A stretch of DNA of 64,000 bases from Cellulomonas sp. URHE0023 (lineage in GTDB: Bacteria > Actinomycetota > Actinomycetes > Actinomycetales > Cellulomonadaceae): the NCBI RefSeq assembly GCF_000688475.1, contig NZ_JIAN01000008.1, positions 186,001 through 250,000 of the forward strand, read 5' to 3'. This document shows positions 1-8,634 of the stretch, piece after piece. Under the pieces are notes generated by a model. It was not told where the DNA came from and made no database searches. It worked only from the letters and a program-made list of their open reading frames with translations. Numbering within the stretch: the first letter of the stretch is position 1; each line of letters opens with the position of its first letter. A program made the translations under genes and the position numbers.

Positions 1-119
1 AACCCACCGTGCGCACCGTGGACATCGACGGTGAGGCCATGCTCTCGGTCCGTCGGCAGAACCCGTCCCTGGCGAACCGCCGGTACACCGTCGTACCCGT
101 CGACCAGGCCGGGGCCTGA
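1..119 (+). CDS. 3' end of an unidentified gene
   Basis: An open frame enters at the window edge (first full codon at base 3) and stops with TGA at 117-119. The 38 visible residues contain AMLSVRRQNPSLANRRYTVV and are soluble-looking and basic. I do not recognise the family. It converges on the hemolysin III gene with only 6 bases between the stop codons. Only the C-terminus is present, so no function is assigned. Confidence 0.5.
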   Translation, partial: PTVRTVDIDGEAMLSVRRQNPSLANRRYTVVPVDQAGA

Positions 120-125
120 GGGCCG

Positions 126-836
126 TCAGGACGAGTACGAGGCCATCGACACCGCGATGTAGTGGCTTCCGTAGCCGACGACCGTCAGCACGTGGAACAC
201 CTCGTGGAAACCGAACCACCGGGGGCTCGGGTTCGGCCGCTTCATGCCGTACACCACCGCTCCGAGCGTGTACGCGAGCCCGCCGAAGGCGATCCAGAAC
301 ACGATCCACGGTCCGCCCGAGCGGTAGAACGACGGGAAGAACCAGACGGCCACCCAGCCGAGCGCGACGTACACCGGGACGTAGACCCAGCGCGGCGCAC
401 CGAGCCAGAAGACCCGCGCGAGCAGACCGACGAGCGCACCGGACCAGACGACGATCAGCAGGACGCGGGCGGTCGTGGCCGGCAGGAGCAGGATCGACAG
501 CGGCGTGTAGGTCCCGGCGATGATCAGGAAGATGTTGGTGTGGTCGAGCCGCCGGAGGACCGCGGCCGTCCTCGGTGACCAGCGGCCCCGGTGGTAGAGG
601 GCGCTCGTGCCGAAGAGCATGATCGCCGTGACCCCGAAGACGGCGCAGGACCACTTGGCGCTGGCCGTCGGGGAGAGCACCACCAGGACGATCGACGCGA
701 CGACCACGAGCGGAGTGACGCCGAGGTGGATCCAGCCGCGCAGGTGGGGCTTGATCTGGTCGGCGACGGACTCGGTCAGCGGTACGGACTGCAGTGCGTC
801 GGACGAGCCCGAGGTGGGTGCGGGGGAGGAGCTCAT
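126..836 (-). CDS. trhA: Hemolysin III family (TrhA/YqfA, PAQR-like) membrane protein
   Basis: The 236-residue protein has seven predicted hydrophobic segments and a short cytoplasmic N-terminus. It carries the PAQR/hemolysin III signatures: SALYHRGRW in the first conserved loop, a DHTNIFLIIAGTYTP block, and GFHEVFHVLTVVGYGSHY near the C-terminus, whose histidines are thought to bind a metal. Length is typical (about 210-240 aa). The family is linked to membrane homeostasis more than to true hemolysis. It diverges from the cis-prenyltransferase gene, as Rv1085c and Rv1086 do in M. tuberculosis. The ATG at 836 has no good ribosome site. The shared 5' region holds three phased repeats that may regulate both genes. 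Confidence 0.88.
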   Translation of the reverse strand: MSSSPAPTSGSSDALQSVPLTESVADQIKPHLRGWIHLGVTPLVVVASIVLVVLSPTASAKWSCAVFGVTAIMLFGTSALYHRGRWSPRTAAVLRRLDHTNIFLIIAGTYTPLSILLLPATTARVLLIVVWSGALVGLLARVFWLGAPRWVYVPVYVALGWVAVWFFPSFYRSGGPWIVFWIAFGGLAYTLGAVVYGMKRPNPSPRWFGFHEVFHVLTVVGYGSHYIAVSMASYSS

Positions 837-859
837 GGAGCGGTTCTCGTTTCGTCAGA

Positions 860-900
860 CGTAACTTACGACTGCGTAGGTTACGGCACCGTAGGTTGCG
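860..900. repeat. Three 11-bp repeats at exact 15-bp spacing in the trhA/cis-prenyltransferase divergent region
   Basis: Copies of CGTARGTTRCG begin at 860 (inverted, CGTAACTTACG), 875 (CGTAGGTTACG) and 890 (CGTAGGTTGCG), so their starts are exactly 15 bp apart. They lie between the two divergent starts (836 and 1033). The regular phasing suggests a multi-site operator. TAGGTT inside copies 2 and 3 could also serve as a -10 box. The cognate protein is unknown. Confidence 0.55.
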
Positions 901-1032
901 GTGTCGACCGACCCTGATCATCCCTCCGAATGGCCCGGGACGACGACGTTTCGAGCGAGTAGCGTGTGCGGGTCCGGCCCTGACGATGCACGGCCGACGA
1001 CCGCCGAACCTGAACGCAACGAAGGAGCGCGC

Positions 1033-1794
1033 GTGCGCCTGCCCCACCCGCTCTACGGGTTGTACGAGCGCCGGCTGGCAGCCTCGCTCCCGGCGGAGGG
1101 CATCCCGCGGCACGTCGGGGTCATCCTCGACGGGAACCGGCGCTGGGCGCGCAGCGTCGGCGGGTCGACCGCGCACGGGCACCGAGCGGGCGGCGACAAG
1201 ATCTCCGACCTGCTCGAGTGGAGCGAGGACATCGGCGTCGAGGTGGTCACGCTCTGGCTCCTGTCGACGGACAACCTGGAGCGAGCGTCCGACGAGCTCG
1301 AACCCCTGCTGGCGATCATCGAGGACGTCGTCGGCGAGCTTGCGGCCACCGGACGATGGCGTGTCCAGGCCGTCGGCGCGCTCGACATGCTGCCGGACCA
1401 CACCTCGAAGGCGCTCGTCGCCGCCCAGGACGCGACCGCAGGTGTGGTCGGTCTGCACGTGAACGTCGCGGTGGGGTACGGCGGGCGGCGCGAGATCGCC
1501 GACGCCGTCCGCGCGTTCCTGCGCGAGCACGCGGACGCGGGGTCGAGCCTGGACGAGCTGGCCGAGGACTTCGACATGGGGCACATCGCCGACCGGCTGT
1601 ACACGAAGGGCCAGCCGGACCCTGAGCTCGTGATCCGCACGTCGGGCGAGCAGCGGCTCGGCGGGTTCCTGCTGTGGCAGAGCGCGCACTCGGAGTTCTA
1701 CTTCTGCGAGGCCTACTGGCCGGACTTCAGACGCGTCGACTTCCTGCGCGCCGTCCGGGCGTACGCGGCCCGAGAGCGCCGGATGGGTCGCTAG
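1033..1794 (+). CDS. Cis-prenyltransferase (short-chain Z-isoprenyl diphosphate synthase type)
   Basis: This 253-residue enzyme condenses isopentenyl diphosphate onto an allylic diphosphate in cis configuration. The signature HVGVILDGNRRWAR near residue 30 contains the catalytic Asp. Downstream are the RTSGEQRLGGFLLWQSAHSE block that binds isopentenyl diphosphate and the AYWPDF motif. The frame is open from 901, but GTG at 1033 is preferred because GAAGGAG lies just upstream and the length then fits the family. By order (hemolysin III, this gene, phoH2, fumarase) it matches Rv1086, which makes Z,E-farnesyl diphosphate, rather than the long-chain undecaprenyl enzyme. That product assignment is inferred from synteny. 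Confidence 0.88.
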   Translation: MRLPHPLYGLYERRLAASLPAEGIPRHVGVILDGNRRWARSVGGSTAHGHRAGGDKISDLLEWSEDIGVEVVTLWLLSTDNLERASDELEPLLAIIEDVVGELAATGRWRVQAVGALDMLPDHTSKALVAAQDATAGVVGLHVNVAVGYGGRREIADAVRAFLREHADAGSSLDELAEDFDMGHIADRLYTKGQPDPELVIRTSGEQRLGGFLLWQSAHSEFYFCEAYWPDFRRVDFLRAVRAYAARERRMGR

Positions 1795-2111
1795 GGCGGC
1801 ACCGGGGCGAACCGCAGGACGACAGGTCCGACGTGAACACCGTGTGACATTGTCGCGTGTCGGGCTGGACACGGGCGTTCGCGGGGTAGTTTCCGCCGTA
1901 GAGGACAGCGACCGTTGTCCCGGGAGGTCAGCCCATGGAGCACTCGCTCCGGGAGGAGGGCCGGATCCGGCCCACCCTCTCCGGAGGGGCCGACCGCCCC
2001 CATCCCGTCGCCGTACATCGGTCCTGCTCGTGTCCCGGGTCCCCTCCCGGACGCAGGAACTCCGGTGTCCGGTGCTCGTCTCGGCGCACCTAGCGCCAGA
2101 GGGAGCCTGCC
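1795..2111 (+). other. Long GC-rich leader of phoH2
   Basis: These 317 bases separate the prenyltransferase stop from phoH2. A possible promoter is CTGGAC at 1865 with TAGTTT at 1887-1892. The rest is rich in hairpins, including a perfect 16-bp palindrome GGGCCGGATCCGGCCC at 1958-1973, and it holds a short open frame (listed separately). I recognise no known riboswitch. The length is unusual for a region where many genes are leaderless. Confidence 0.4.
1935..2093 (+). CDS. Possible 52-residue upstream ORF of phoH2 (PhoAT-like position)
   Basis: ATG at 1935 follows a good ribosome site (GGGAGG, 8 bases upstream), and the frame stops with TAG at 2091-2093, 18 bases before the phoH2 start. The product begins MEHSLREEGRIRPTL and is basic, proline/arginine/serine-rich, with no recognisable domain. 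In M. tuberculosis a small antitoxin-like gene (phoAT) lies immediately upstream of phoH2. Here the position agrees but I cannot claim sequence similarity. It could equally be a leader peptide or chance. A competing TTG frame at 1915-2118 overlaps the phoH2 start. Confidence 0.3.
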   Translation: MEHSLREEGRIRPTLSGGADRPHPVAVHRSCSCPGSPPGRRNSGVRCSSRRT

Positions 2112-3491
2112 GTGGTGAACAAGGTGCACAACACCCCCGAGTCCGTCGAGGAGACGGATGGCCGCAGGATGCACGTGCTCGACACCTCGGTCCTCCTGTC
2201 GGACCCGCGGGCGATCCTGCGGTTCGCGGAGCACGACGTGGTCCTCCCCGTCGTCGTCATCACGGAGCTCGAAGCCAAACGCCACCACGCGGAGCTCGGC
2301 TACTTCGCCCGGTCGGCACTGCGCATGCTCGACGACCTGCGCGTCGAGCACGGCCGCCTCGACGTCCCGATCCCGATCAGCGACGAGGGCGGCACGCTCA
2401 CCGTCGAGCTGAACCACACCGACCTCACCGTCCTGCCGGCAGGCTTCCGGCTCAGCGACAACGACACGAAGATCCTCGCGGTGGCGGCCAACCTCGCCAC
2501 GGAGGGTCACGACGTCACGGTCGTCTCCAAGGACCTGCCGATGCGCGTCAAGGCGTCGGCGTGCGGCCTGCGGGCGGAGGAGTACCGCGCCGAGCTGGCC
2601 GTGGACTCGGGCTGGACCGGGATGGACTCGCTCGACCTCGCCGAAGGCCAGATGTCGGCGCTCTGGGAGCACGAGTCGGTCGCGCTCGCGGACGTGGCCA
2701 CCGGGTTCGCGCCCACGTCGATGGCCAGCACCAACCCGAACGACCTGCCCTGCCACACAGGGTTGGTGCTGCACAGCCCGCGCGGGTCGGCGCTCGGTCG
2801 CGTCACCGCAGACAAGCACGTGCAGCTCGTGCGCGGGGACCGTGACGTGTTCGGTCTGCACGGTCGCAGTGCCGAGCAGCGCATCGCGATCGACCTGCTC
2901 CTCGACGAGGAGATCGGCATCGTCTCCCTCGGCGGCAGCGCCGGGACGGGGAAGTCCGCCCTCGCCCTGTGCGCCGGCCTCGAGGCCGTGCTGGAGCGCC
3001 GTCAGCACCGCAAGGTCATGGTCTTCAGGCCGCTGTACGCGGTGGGTGGGCAGGACCTCGGCTACCTGCCCGGTGGCGCCGACGAGAAGATGAACCCGTG
3101 GGCTCAGGCGGTCTTCGACACGCTCGGGGCGCTGGTCAGCAAGGAGGTCGTCGAGGAGATCATGGACCGCGACATCCTCGAGGTCCTGCCGCTGACCCAC
3201 ATCCGGGGCCGCTCGCTGCACGACGCGTTCGTGATCGTCGACGAGGCTCAGTCGCTCGAGCGCAACGTGCTGCTGACGGTCCTGTCCCGCATCGGCCAGA
3301 GCTCACGGGTCGTCATGACGCACGACGTCGCTCAGCGCGACAACCTGCGCGTCGGCCGGCACGACGGTGTCGCCGCAGTGATCGAGGCGCTCAAGGGCCA
3401 CCCGCTGTTCGCCCACGTGACGCTCACGCGCTCGGAGCGGTCGCCCGTCGCCGCCCTGGTCACCGAGCTGTTGGAGGGCATCGAGGTCTGA
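2112..3491 (+). CDS. phoH2: PhoH2: PIN endoribonuclease fused to a PhoH ATPase
   Basis: The 459-residue protein joins an N-terminal PIN domain (about 15-150; acidic positions in [36 protein letters not shown] and VVSKDLP) to a C-terminal PhoH helicase/ATPase. The Walker A is [13 protein letters not shown] at residues 274-286 and the Walker B is FVIVDEAQS. Proteins of this architecture are RNA-unwinding, sequence-specific ribonucleases described as toxin-like. GTG at 2112 follows GAGGGAG; a second GTG at 2115 is possible. A strong terminator follows at 3505-3534. Its place between the prenyltransferase and fumarase genes matches the mycobacterial order. Confidence 0.92.
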   Translation: MVNKVHNTPESVEETDGRRMHVLDTSVLLSDPRAILRFAEHDVVLPVVVITELEAKRHHAELGYFARSALRMLDDLRVEHGRLDVPIPISDEGGTLTVELNHTDLTVLPAGFRLSDNDTKILAVAANLATEGHDVTVVSKDLPMRVKASACGLRAEEYRAELAVDSGWTGMDSLDLAEGQMSALWEHESVALADVATGFAPTSMASTNPNDLPCHTGLVLHSPRGSALGRVTADKHVQLVRGDRDVFGLHGRSAEQRIAIDLLLDEEIGIVSLGGSAGTGKSALALCAGLEAVLERRQHRKVMVFRPLYAVGGQDLGYLPGGADEKMNPWAQAVFDTLGALVSKEVVEEIMDRDILEVLPLTHIRGRSLHDAFVIVDEAQSLERNVLLTVLSRIGQSSRVVMTHDVAQRDNLRVGRHDGVAAVIEALKGHPLFAHVTLTRSERSPVAALVTELLEGIEV

Positions 3492-3504
3492 GATCCGCCG
3501 CACG

Positions 3505-3534
3505 ACGCCCGGGCACCCTCAGGGGCCCGGGCGT
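3505..3534 (+). terminator. Terminator hairpin after phoH2
   Basis: A perfect 10-bp stem ACGCCCGGGC/GCCCGGGCGT (3505-3514 and 3525-3534) encloses a 10-base loop and is followed by TGTTGC. It lies 13 bases after the phoH2 stop and before the padR promoter, so it insulates the two units. Confidence 0.7.
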
Positions 3535-3563
3535 TGTTGCGTCGACCCGTCTTCCCGTGGTTA

Positions 3564-3579
3564 TATTCCGACTGGAATA
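3564..3579. promoter_or_regulatory. Probable PadR operator
   Basis: The perfect inverted repeat TATTCC-GACT-GGAATA sits 21 bases before the padR ATG, in a locally AT-rich promoter. The position and symmetry are those expected of an autoregulatory PadR site controlling padR and the downstream MFS pump. No other copy was noticed in the window. Confidence 0.6.
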
Positions 3580-3600
3580 GTCGAACGGGAGGATCTGGAG

Positions 3601-4230
3601 ATGGCGATCGGTGCGCTCTCGGCAGTCGCCGTGCTGATCCTGGCGCTGCTCAACGAGCGACCCATGCACCCCTACCAGGTGCACCAGAACCTGGTGGAGC
3701 GCGGGGACACGCGGCTCGTCCGCGTCAACGCCGGCGCGGTCTACCACGGCATCGAGAAGCTCGAAAAGGAGGGGCTCGTCGAGGTCGCCGGGACCGAGCG
3801 CTCGGGCAACCGGCCCGAGCGGACGAGCTACCGGATCACGGACGCGGGTCGATCGGCGCTGGTCGCGCGCATCTCCTCGTTCCTCGGTGACGACCACCCG
3901 TCCTACCCGCTCTTCTCCGTCGGGATCGCAGAGGCCCACGAGGTCCCCGCGGAGACCGTGATCGAGCAACTCACGCGTCGCCGCACCCGTGAGTCGGAGC
4001 GAGCGACGCTGCTGCGGACGGCGTACGACCAGGTGACGTCGCTCGGGCTCCCTCGTCGCTACCTCCTGGACATCGAGCACGACATCGCGATTCTGGGAGC
4101 GCAGATCGCGTGGCTGGACCGCACGCTCGACGAGCTGCGTGCCGACGCGCTCGAGTGGGACCAGCCGTTCCCCCAGGGGTTCGCGGAGGCTCGCCACCAG
4201 CTGACCGTCTGTCAGACCCCTACGACATAG
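3601..4230 (+). CDS. PadR family transcriptional regulator
   Basis: The 209-residue protein begins with a PadR-type winged helix (residues about 8-85: ALLNERPMHPYQVHQNL, then GAVYHGIEKLEKEGLVE as recognition helix and wing). A C-terminal helical PadR_C dimerisation region follows (about 95-190). GGGAGGATCTGGAG precedes the ATG. Only 59 bases separate it from the multidrug transporter that follows on the same strand, a common local repressor-pump pair. The inverted repeat at 3564-3579 is the likely operator, relieved by a pump substrate. The ligand is unknown. Confidence 0.9.
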   Translation: MAIGALSAVAVLILALLNERPMHPYQVHQNLVERGDTRLVRVNAGAVYHGIEKLEKEGLVEVAGTERSGNRPERTSYRITDAGRSALVARISSFLGDDHPSYPLFSVGIAEAHEVPAETVIEQLTRRRTRESERATLLRTAYDQVTSLGLPRRYLLDIEHDIAILGAQIAWLDRTLDELRADALEWDQPFPQGFAEARHQLTVCQTPTT

Positions 4231-4289
4231 TCGAACCGGCGACCGCCCTTTCGTCCACACCTCGCACTGCCACCACCAAGGACACCCCC

Positions 4290-5939
4290 ATGACCACTGA
4301 GTCCCCGACGGCACTCGTCGACCTGCACGGGCGCAGCCCGTGGAGCATCCTGCCCGCGCTCTGCCTCGGCTTCTTCATGATCATGGTGGACACCACGATC
4401 GTGAACATCGCCATCCCGTCGTTGATCACCGCGTTCGACGCGGACCTCACAGCGGTCGGCTGGGTCAACAGCGCCTACCTCCTCACGTTCGCCACCCTGC
4501 TGCTGGTGACCGGCCGGCTCGGCGACCGGTTCGGCCCGCGTCCCGTCTTCATGCTCGGGCTGGTCGTGTTCACGCTGGCATCGCTCGCGTGCGGCCTCTC
4601 GGGCACCATCGGCCTGCTGATCGCGGCACGTGCCGTCCAGGGCATCGGCGCGGCGCTCATGACCCCGCAGACCATGTCGATGATCACCCGCGTCTTCCCG
4701 CCGCAGAAGCGCGGTGCCGCCCTGGGCGTCTGGGGCGCCGTCGCGGGTGTCGCGACGATCGCGGGCCCGGTGCTGGGCGGCATCCTCGTCCAGTCGGCGG
4801 GCTGGGAGTGGATCTTCTACATCAACATCCCGGTCGCCGTCGTGGCGCTGTGGTTCGCCAGCACGCGCCTGCCCACCTTGCCGACAGCCAACCGGACCTT
4901 CGACCTCCTCGGCGTGCTGCTCTCCGTGGGAGGCATGTTCCTGCTCGTCTTCGGCATCCAGGAGGGCGCAACCTACGACTGGGGCACCATCACGGGCCCG
5001 ATCACGGTCTGGAGCGTGATCGGCGCCGGCGTCGTGGTGCTCGTCGGGTTCGTGCTGTGGCAGCGCCACCTCAAGGCCGACGCGCTCCTGCCGCTGTCCC
5101 TGTTCCACAGCCGCAACTTCTCGCTGTCCAACGTAGCGGGCGCCGCGGTCACCTTCGGGCTCACCGGCATCTTCTTCCCGCTGACGCTCTTCCTGCAGGA
5201 GGTCCTCGGCCTCAGCCCGCTGCACGCCGCCCTCGTCGGACTGCCCGGATCGCTCGTGTCTGGGGTCGTCGCGCCGTTCGCAGGTCGGCTCTCCGACCGG
5301 ATCGCCGCCAAGTGGGTCGTCGCCACCGGGTTCCTCCTCGTCGCGATCTCCGTGTTCTTCATCGCGATCGCGATCGAGCCCGGCGTGCCGATCTGGCACA
5401 TCGTGCTGCCCAACGTGCTGTTCGGCGTCGGCATCGGCTGCCTCTTCTCCCCGCTGGCGTCGCTGGCGACGTCGGGCCTGGACCAGCGGACCGCGGGTGC
5501 CGGGGCTGGCGCCTTCAACACGACGCGGCAGATCGGTGGCGTCATCGGCTCGGCCGTCATCGTCGCGCTGCTGACCTCGCGCCTTGCCGTCACCATCCCG
5601 GCCGCGGCGCGGGACCAGGCAGCCAACCTCCCCGAGGACGTCAGGCAGACCTTCGTCGACGGGTTCGCGAACGCGGGCGGGGCGTTCGCCAACGGTTCGG
5701 CGGGCGGTATGAAGCTCCCCGACTCGGTGCCGGCAGACGTCGCGGCGCAGATCCAGGCGGCTGCGACGGCGGCGGTGCACTCCGGGTTCGCCACCGCCGC
5801 ATCGCAGACGATCCTCGCCACGGTCGTCGTGCTCATCCTCGGGTTCGTCGCCAGCATCGCGATGAAGGGCGGCCGGACCCACCACGAGGCACCCGTCGCC
5901 GCAGCGGTTCCCGTTCCGGAGGCTTCCGTCCAGGCGTAG
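4290..5939 (+). CDS. MFS drug efflux transporter, DHA2 (EmrB/QacA) family
   Basis: This 549-residue integral membrane protein has about 14 transmembrane segments. The family markers are visible: MIMVDTTIVNIAIPSL in TM1, GRLGDRFGPRPVF (motif A) and GPVLGGILVQSAGWEWIFYIN (motif C plus the following loop), typical of proton-driven DHA2 drug antiporters. ATG at 4290 is preferred over the longer open frame because it starts with a short cytoplasmic tail before TM1; the ribosome site (AAGGAC) is modest. It is probably cotranscribed with the PadR gene. A terminator lies at 5955-5992. Substrate is unknown. Confidence 0.9.
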   Translation: MTTESPTALVDLHGRSPWSILPALCLGFFMIMVDTTIVNIAIPSLITAFDADLTAVGWVNSAYLLTFATLLLVTGRLGDRFGPRPVFMLGLVVFTLASLACGLSGTIGLLIAARAVQGIGAALMTPQTMSMITRVFPPQKRGAALGVWGAVAGVATIAGPVLGGILVQSAGWEWIFYINIPVAVVALWFASTRLPTLPTANRTFDLLGVLLSVGGMFLLVFGIQEGATYDWGTITGPITVWSVIGAGVVVLVGFVLWQRHLKADALLPLSLFHSRNFSLSNVAGAAVTFGLTGIFFPLTLFLQEVLGLSPLHAALVGLPGSLVSGVVAPFAGRLSDRIAAKWVVATGFLLVAISVFFIAIAIEPGVPIWHIVLPNVLFGVGIGCLFSPLASLATSGLDQRTAGAGAGAFNTTRQIGGVIGSAVIVALLTSRLAVTIPAAARDQAANLPEDVRQTFVDGFANAGGAFANGSAGGMKLPDSVPADVAAQIQAAATAAVHSGFATAASQTILATVVVLILGFVASIAMKGGRTHHEAPVAAAVPVPEASVQA

Positions 5940-5954
5940 AGCGTCGTCCAGACG

Positions 5955-5992
5955 ACAGGGCCCGGTCCTCCCACGCGGAGACGGGGCCCTGT
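5955..5992. terminator. Terminator between convergent MFS and fumarase genes
   Basis: A perfect 9-bp stem ACAGGGCCC/GGGCCCTGT (5955-5963 and 5984-5992) with a 20-base loop lies between the convergent stop codons at 5939 and 6032. The symmetrical stem can serve both strands. Confidence 0.6.
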
Positions 5993-6031
5993 GGTCTGTG
6001 CGCGCCGCACATCAGCGGCGTCGACGCTGGC

Positions 6032-7426
6032 TCAGCTGGGCGGGCGCGTCATGCTGAGCACGTCGAGGGCGGAGTCCAGCTGCTCCTCGGTGACCTCGCC
6101 CCGCTCGACGAAGCCGAGCTCGATGACGGCCTGGCGGACGGTGATGCCCTGCTTGACGGCGTGCTTGGCGATCTTCGCAGCCGCCTCGTAGCCGATCACG
6201 CGGTTGAGCGGCGTCACGATCGACGGCGAGGACTCCGCGAGCTCGCGGGCGCGGTCGACGTTGGCCACCAGACCCGTCACGGTCTTGTCGGCCAGGAGCC
6301 GGGACGCGTTCGTGAGCAGGCGGATGGACTCGAGCACGCCCGCCGCGATCACCGGGATCTGCACGTTCAGCTCGAACGAACCGCTCGCGCCGGCCCACGC
6401 GACGGTGGCGTCGTTGCCGATGACGCGTGCGGCGACCATCAGGACCGCCTCGGGGATCACGGGGTTGACCTTGCCCGGCATGATCGACGAGCCGGGCTGC
6501 AGGTCGGGGATCGCCAGCTCACCGAGGCCCGTGTTCGGGCCGGAGCCCATCCAGCGCAGGTCGTTGCAGATCTTGGTGAGGCTGACCGCGATGGTCCGCA
6601 ACGCACCGGACAGCTCGACCAGCCCGTCCCGACCGCTCTGCGCCTCGAAGTGGTCGCGCGCCTCGGTCAACGGGAGGCCGGTGTCCTGCCGGAGCAGCTC
6701 GATGACACGCTGCGGGAAGCCGGCCGGGGTGTTGATGCCCGTGCCGACCGCGGTCCCACCGAGCGGTACCTCCGCAGCCCGGGGGAGTGCCGACTCGAGC
6801 CGCTCGATGCCGTACCGGACGGCAGCCGCGTAGCCGCCGAACTCCTGGCCCAGGGTGACCGGGGTCGCGTCCATGAGGTGCGTGCGCCCGGACTTGACCA
6901 CCTCCGCCCACTCCACGGACTTGGACTCCAAGGCCTCCGCCAGGTGCGCGAGCGCGGGAACGAGATCGCGGACGACCCCGGCGGTCGCGGCGACGTGCAC
7001 GGAGGTCGGGAACACGTCGTTCGAGGACTGCGACGCGTTGACGTGGTCGTTGGGGTGCACGTCGCGGCCCAGCCGCCGGGTGGCCAGCGTCGCCAGGACC
7101 TCGTTGGTGTTCATGTTCGAGCTCGTGCCCGAGCCGGTCTGGTAGACGTCGATCGGGAAGTCGCCGTCGTACTCGCCGGAGGCCACGTTATCGGCGGCGG
7201 CCATGATCGCCTCGGCGACGTCCTCGTCCAGGACGCCGAGCTCGGCGTTGGCGCGGGCGGCCGCCTTCTTGATGCGGGCGAGCGCCTCGATGTGACCACG
7301 CTCGAGCCGGTTGCCGGAGATCGGGAAGTTCTCGACGGCGCGCTGCGTCTGCGCTCGGTACAGGGCGTCGACCGGGACGCGGACCTCACCCATGGTGTCG
7401 TGCTCGATGCGGTACTCAGCAGTCAT
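6032..7426 (-). CDS. fumC: Class II fumarate hydratase
   Basis: The 464-residue enzyme interconverts fumarate and malate in the TCA cycle without an iron-sulfur cluster. It has the class II blocks [15 protein letters not shown] (residues 97-110), [32 protein letters not shown] and the family signature [11 protein letters not shown] near residue 312 (flexible catalytic loop). The ATG at 7426 gives the usual N-terminus ([18 protein letters not shown]) and has GGATGGG just upstream; the frame is open further but those residues are not family-like. The fumarase position matches Rv1098c in the mycobacterial order. Confidence 0.95.
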   Translation of the reverse strand: MTAEYRIEHDTMGEVRVPVDALYRAQTQRAVENFPISGNRLERGHIEALARIKKAAARANAELGVLDEDVAEAIMAAADNVASGEYDGDFPIDVYQTGSGTSSNMNTNEVLATLATRRLGRDVHPNDHVNASQSSNDVFPTSVHVAATAGVVRDLVPALAHLAEALESKSVEWAEVVKSGRTHLMDATPVTLGQEFGGYAAAVRYGIERLESALPRAAEVPLGGTAVGTGINTPAGFPQRVIELLRQDTGLPLTEARDHFEAQSGRDGLVELSGALRTIAVSLTKICNDLRWMGSGPNTGLGELAIPDLQPGSSIMPGKVNPVIPEAVLMVAARVIGNDATVAWAGASGSFELNVQIPVIAAGVLESIRLLTNASRLLADKTVTGLVANVDRARELAESSPSIVTPLNRVIGYEAAAKIAKHAVKQGITVRQAVIELGFVERGEVTEEQLDSALDVLSMTRPPS

Positions 7427-7517
7427 GCGTCCCATCCTGCCGCACCTGCGCGTTGCGCCGAGACGACTGTGACGAACCTCGGAGGCGGGTCCGACCACCG
7501 CTTGGCACCATCAAGGA

Positions 7518-7838
7518 GTGGACGACACGTGCCCCGCCGAACGATTCCTCGACCACGGCCGCTGGGTCCGGGCTCCGCGGCGGACTGCGGACCGGGAGCT
7601 CGTGCTCGAGCACCTGGCGGCGCGCGTGCTCGCCCCCGGCGAGTGGCTCACGGAGAGCGAGGTCACCGGCCGGATCGCGCAGGTGTCCGACGACCCGGTC
7701 CGGCTGCGCAGGGACCTCGTCGAGGCCGGGCTCCTCGGTCGTCGGGCGGACGGCTCGACCTACTGGCGCGAGAGGCAGACCGTCCACGACGACGAGCCGG
7801 GCGCGTTGCCGCGGCCGGACGACGTGTGGTGGCCCTAG
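7518..7838 (+). CDS. DUF2087 domain protein
   Basis: The 106-residue protein has the DUF2087 pattern: an early aromatic/Asp segment, RTADRELVLEHLAARVLAPGE, an acidic EVTGRIAQVSDDPVRLRRDLVEAGLLGR stretch, and a final YWR. The fold is expected to be winged-helix-like, and some members follow ArsR-type domains. AAGGAG abuts the GTG at 7518 without spacing, so the message may be leaderless or the start slightly off. It diverges from fumC and converges on the carbonic anhydrase gene. Its biochemical role is unknown. Confidence 0.65.
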   Translation: MDDTCPAERFLDHGRWVRAPRRTADRELVLEHLAARVLAPGEWLTESEVTGRIAQVSDDPVRLRRDLVEAGLLGRRADGSTYWRERQTVHDDEPGALPRPDDVWWP

Positions 7839-7862
7839 GCGCAGCCACGGTCGGGCGCCGAA

Positions 7863-7878
7863 CCCGGACGTAGCCGGG
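7863..7878. terminator. Small hairpin between convergent genes
   Basis: CCCGG-ACGTAG-CCGGG forms a 5-bp stem (7863-7867 and 7874-7878) just beyond the carbonic anhydrase stop and downstream of the DUF2087 gene. It is weak and has no T-run, so this is a tentative terminator. Confidence 0.3.
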
Positions 7879-7879
7879 C

Positions 7880-8509
7880 TCAGACCGCGCCGACCGCCTC
7901 CGTCAGGTGGACCGTGCCGTCGGCGAGCGTGTACTCGACTCCGACGATCGCCACCCGGCCCGACGTGACGGACTCGGCGAGCGAACGCGAGTACCCCTGG
8001 AGCATCTGCACCGTGTGGCGGACGTGCTCGTGGCCGAGCACCGCCGGGTCCAGCGACCCGAGCGCACCAGGCCCGCCGCCGCCGAGGTTGACGATGCTCG
8101 GGATGACGCGGTCGACGATCGCCCGCACGAAGCCGGTCGGCAGCTCGCCCGTGGTCAGCGCGTTCGTGGCGGCCGCGACCGCTCCGCAGCTGTCGTGCCC
8201 GAGCACCACGACCAGCGAGGCCCCGAGCACGTCGACCCCGTACTCGATCGACCCGATCACCGTGGTGTCGAGCACGTGGCCGGCGGTGCGGACCACGAAC
8301 ACGTCGCCGAGGCCCTGGTCGAAGATGATCTCGGCTGCGACGCGTGAGTCCGAGCAGCCGAAGATCACCGCGAACGGATGCTGAGCCACGCTGACCTCCG
8401 CCCGGTGGTCGACTCCCTGGGACGGGTGCTGCATCTCACCGCGGACGAATCGTTCGTTGCCTGCGCGGAGGGCGGACCAGGCTTCTGCGGGGGTGGTGGG
8501 TCGGGTCAC
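7880..8509 (-). CDS. Beta-class carbonic anhydrase
   Basis: The 209-residue enzyme hydrates CO2 to bicarbonate. The zinc site is complete: C52 and the catalytic dyad D54/R56 in CSDSR, then H105 and C108 in GHDSCGAV. The length is normal for the beta class. GTG at 8509 gives the standard N-terminus VTRPTTPAEAWSALRAGNERFV; the frame is open to 8596, but that extension is Cys/Pro-rich and unlike the family. No clear ribosome site is present at either start. The gene diverges from the sugar importer operon. Confidence 0.88.
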   Translation of the reverse strand: MTRPTTPAEAWSALRAGNERFVRGEMQHPSQGVDHRAEVSVAQHPFAVIFGCSDSRVAAEIIFDQGLGDVFVVRTAGHVLDTTVIGSIEYGVDVLGASLVVVLGHDSCGAVAAATNALTTGELPTGFVRAIVDRVIPSIVNLGGGGPGALGSLDPAVLGHEHVRHTVQMLQGYSRSLAESVTSGRVAIVGVEYTLADGTVHLTEAVGAV

Positions 8510-8634
8510 GGCGACATCGTCGCAGGTCCGGCACGCGCGGCGCACGCAGGAATCGGACACTTCGGGTGGCGGTGGGCTGGCCGCAGGGGTATCCAAGGAG
8601 GTGAGGCGACGCGGCCTCAGTTCGGAGGACTCTC

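Noticed and set aside
1795..2111. Known riboswitch (for example c-di-AMP or SAM class) in the phoH2 leader
   Set aside because: The conserved core sequences of these classes are absent; the hairpins may simply reflect GC-richness.
1915..2118. 67-codon TTG-initiated frame overlapping the phoH2 start
   Set aside because: It lacks a ribosome site and is Pro/Gly/Ser-rich; the ATG frame at 1935-2093 is the better candidate.
4340..7873. A 1177-codon open frame running through the MFS gene and antisense to fumC
   Set aside because: It is a high-GC shadow: Arg/Pro/Gly-rich, no domain, and it crosses two well-supported genes.
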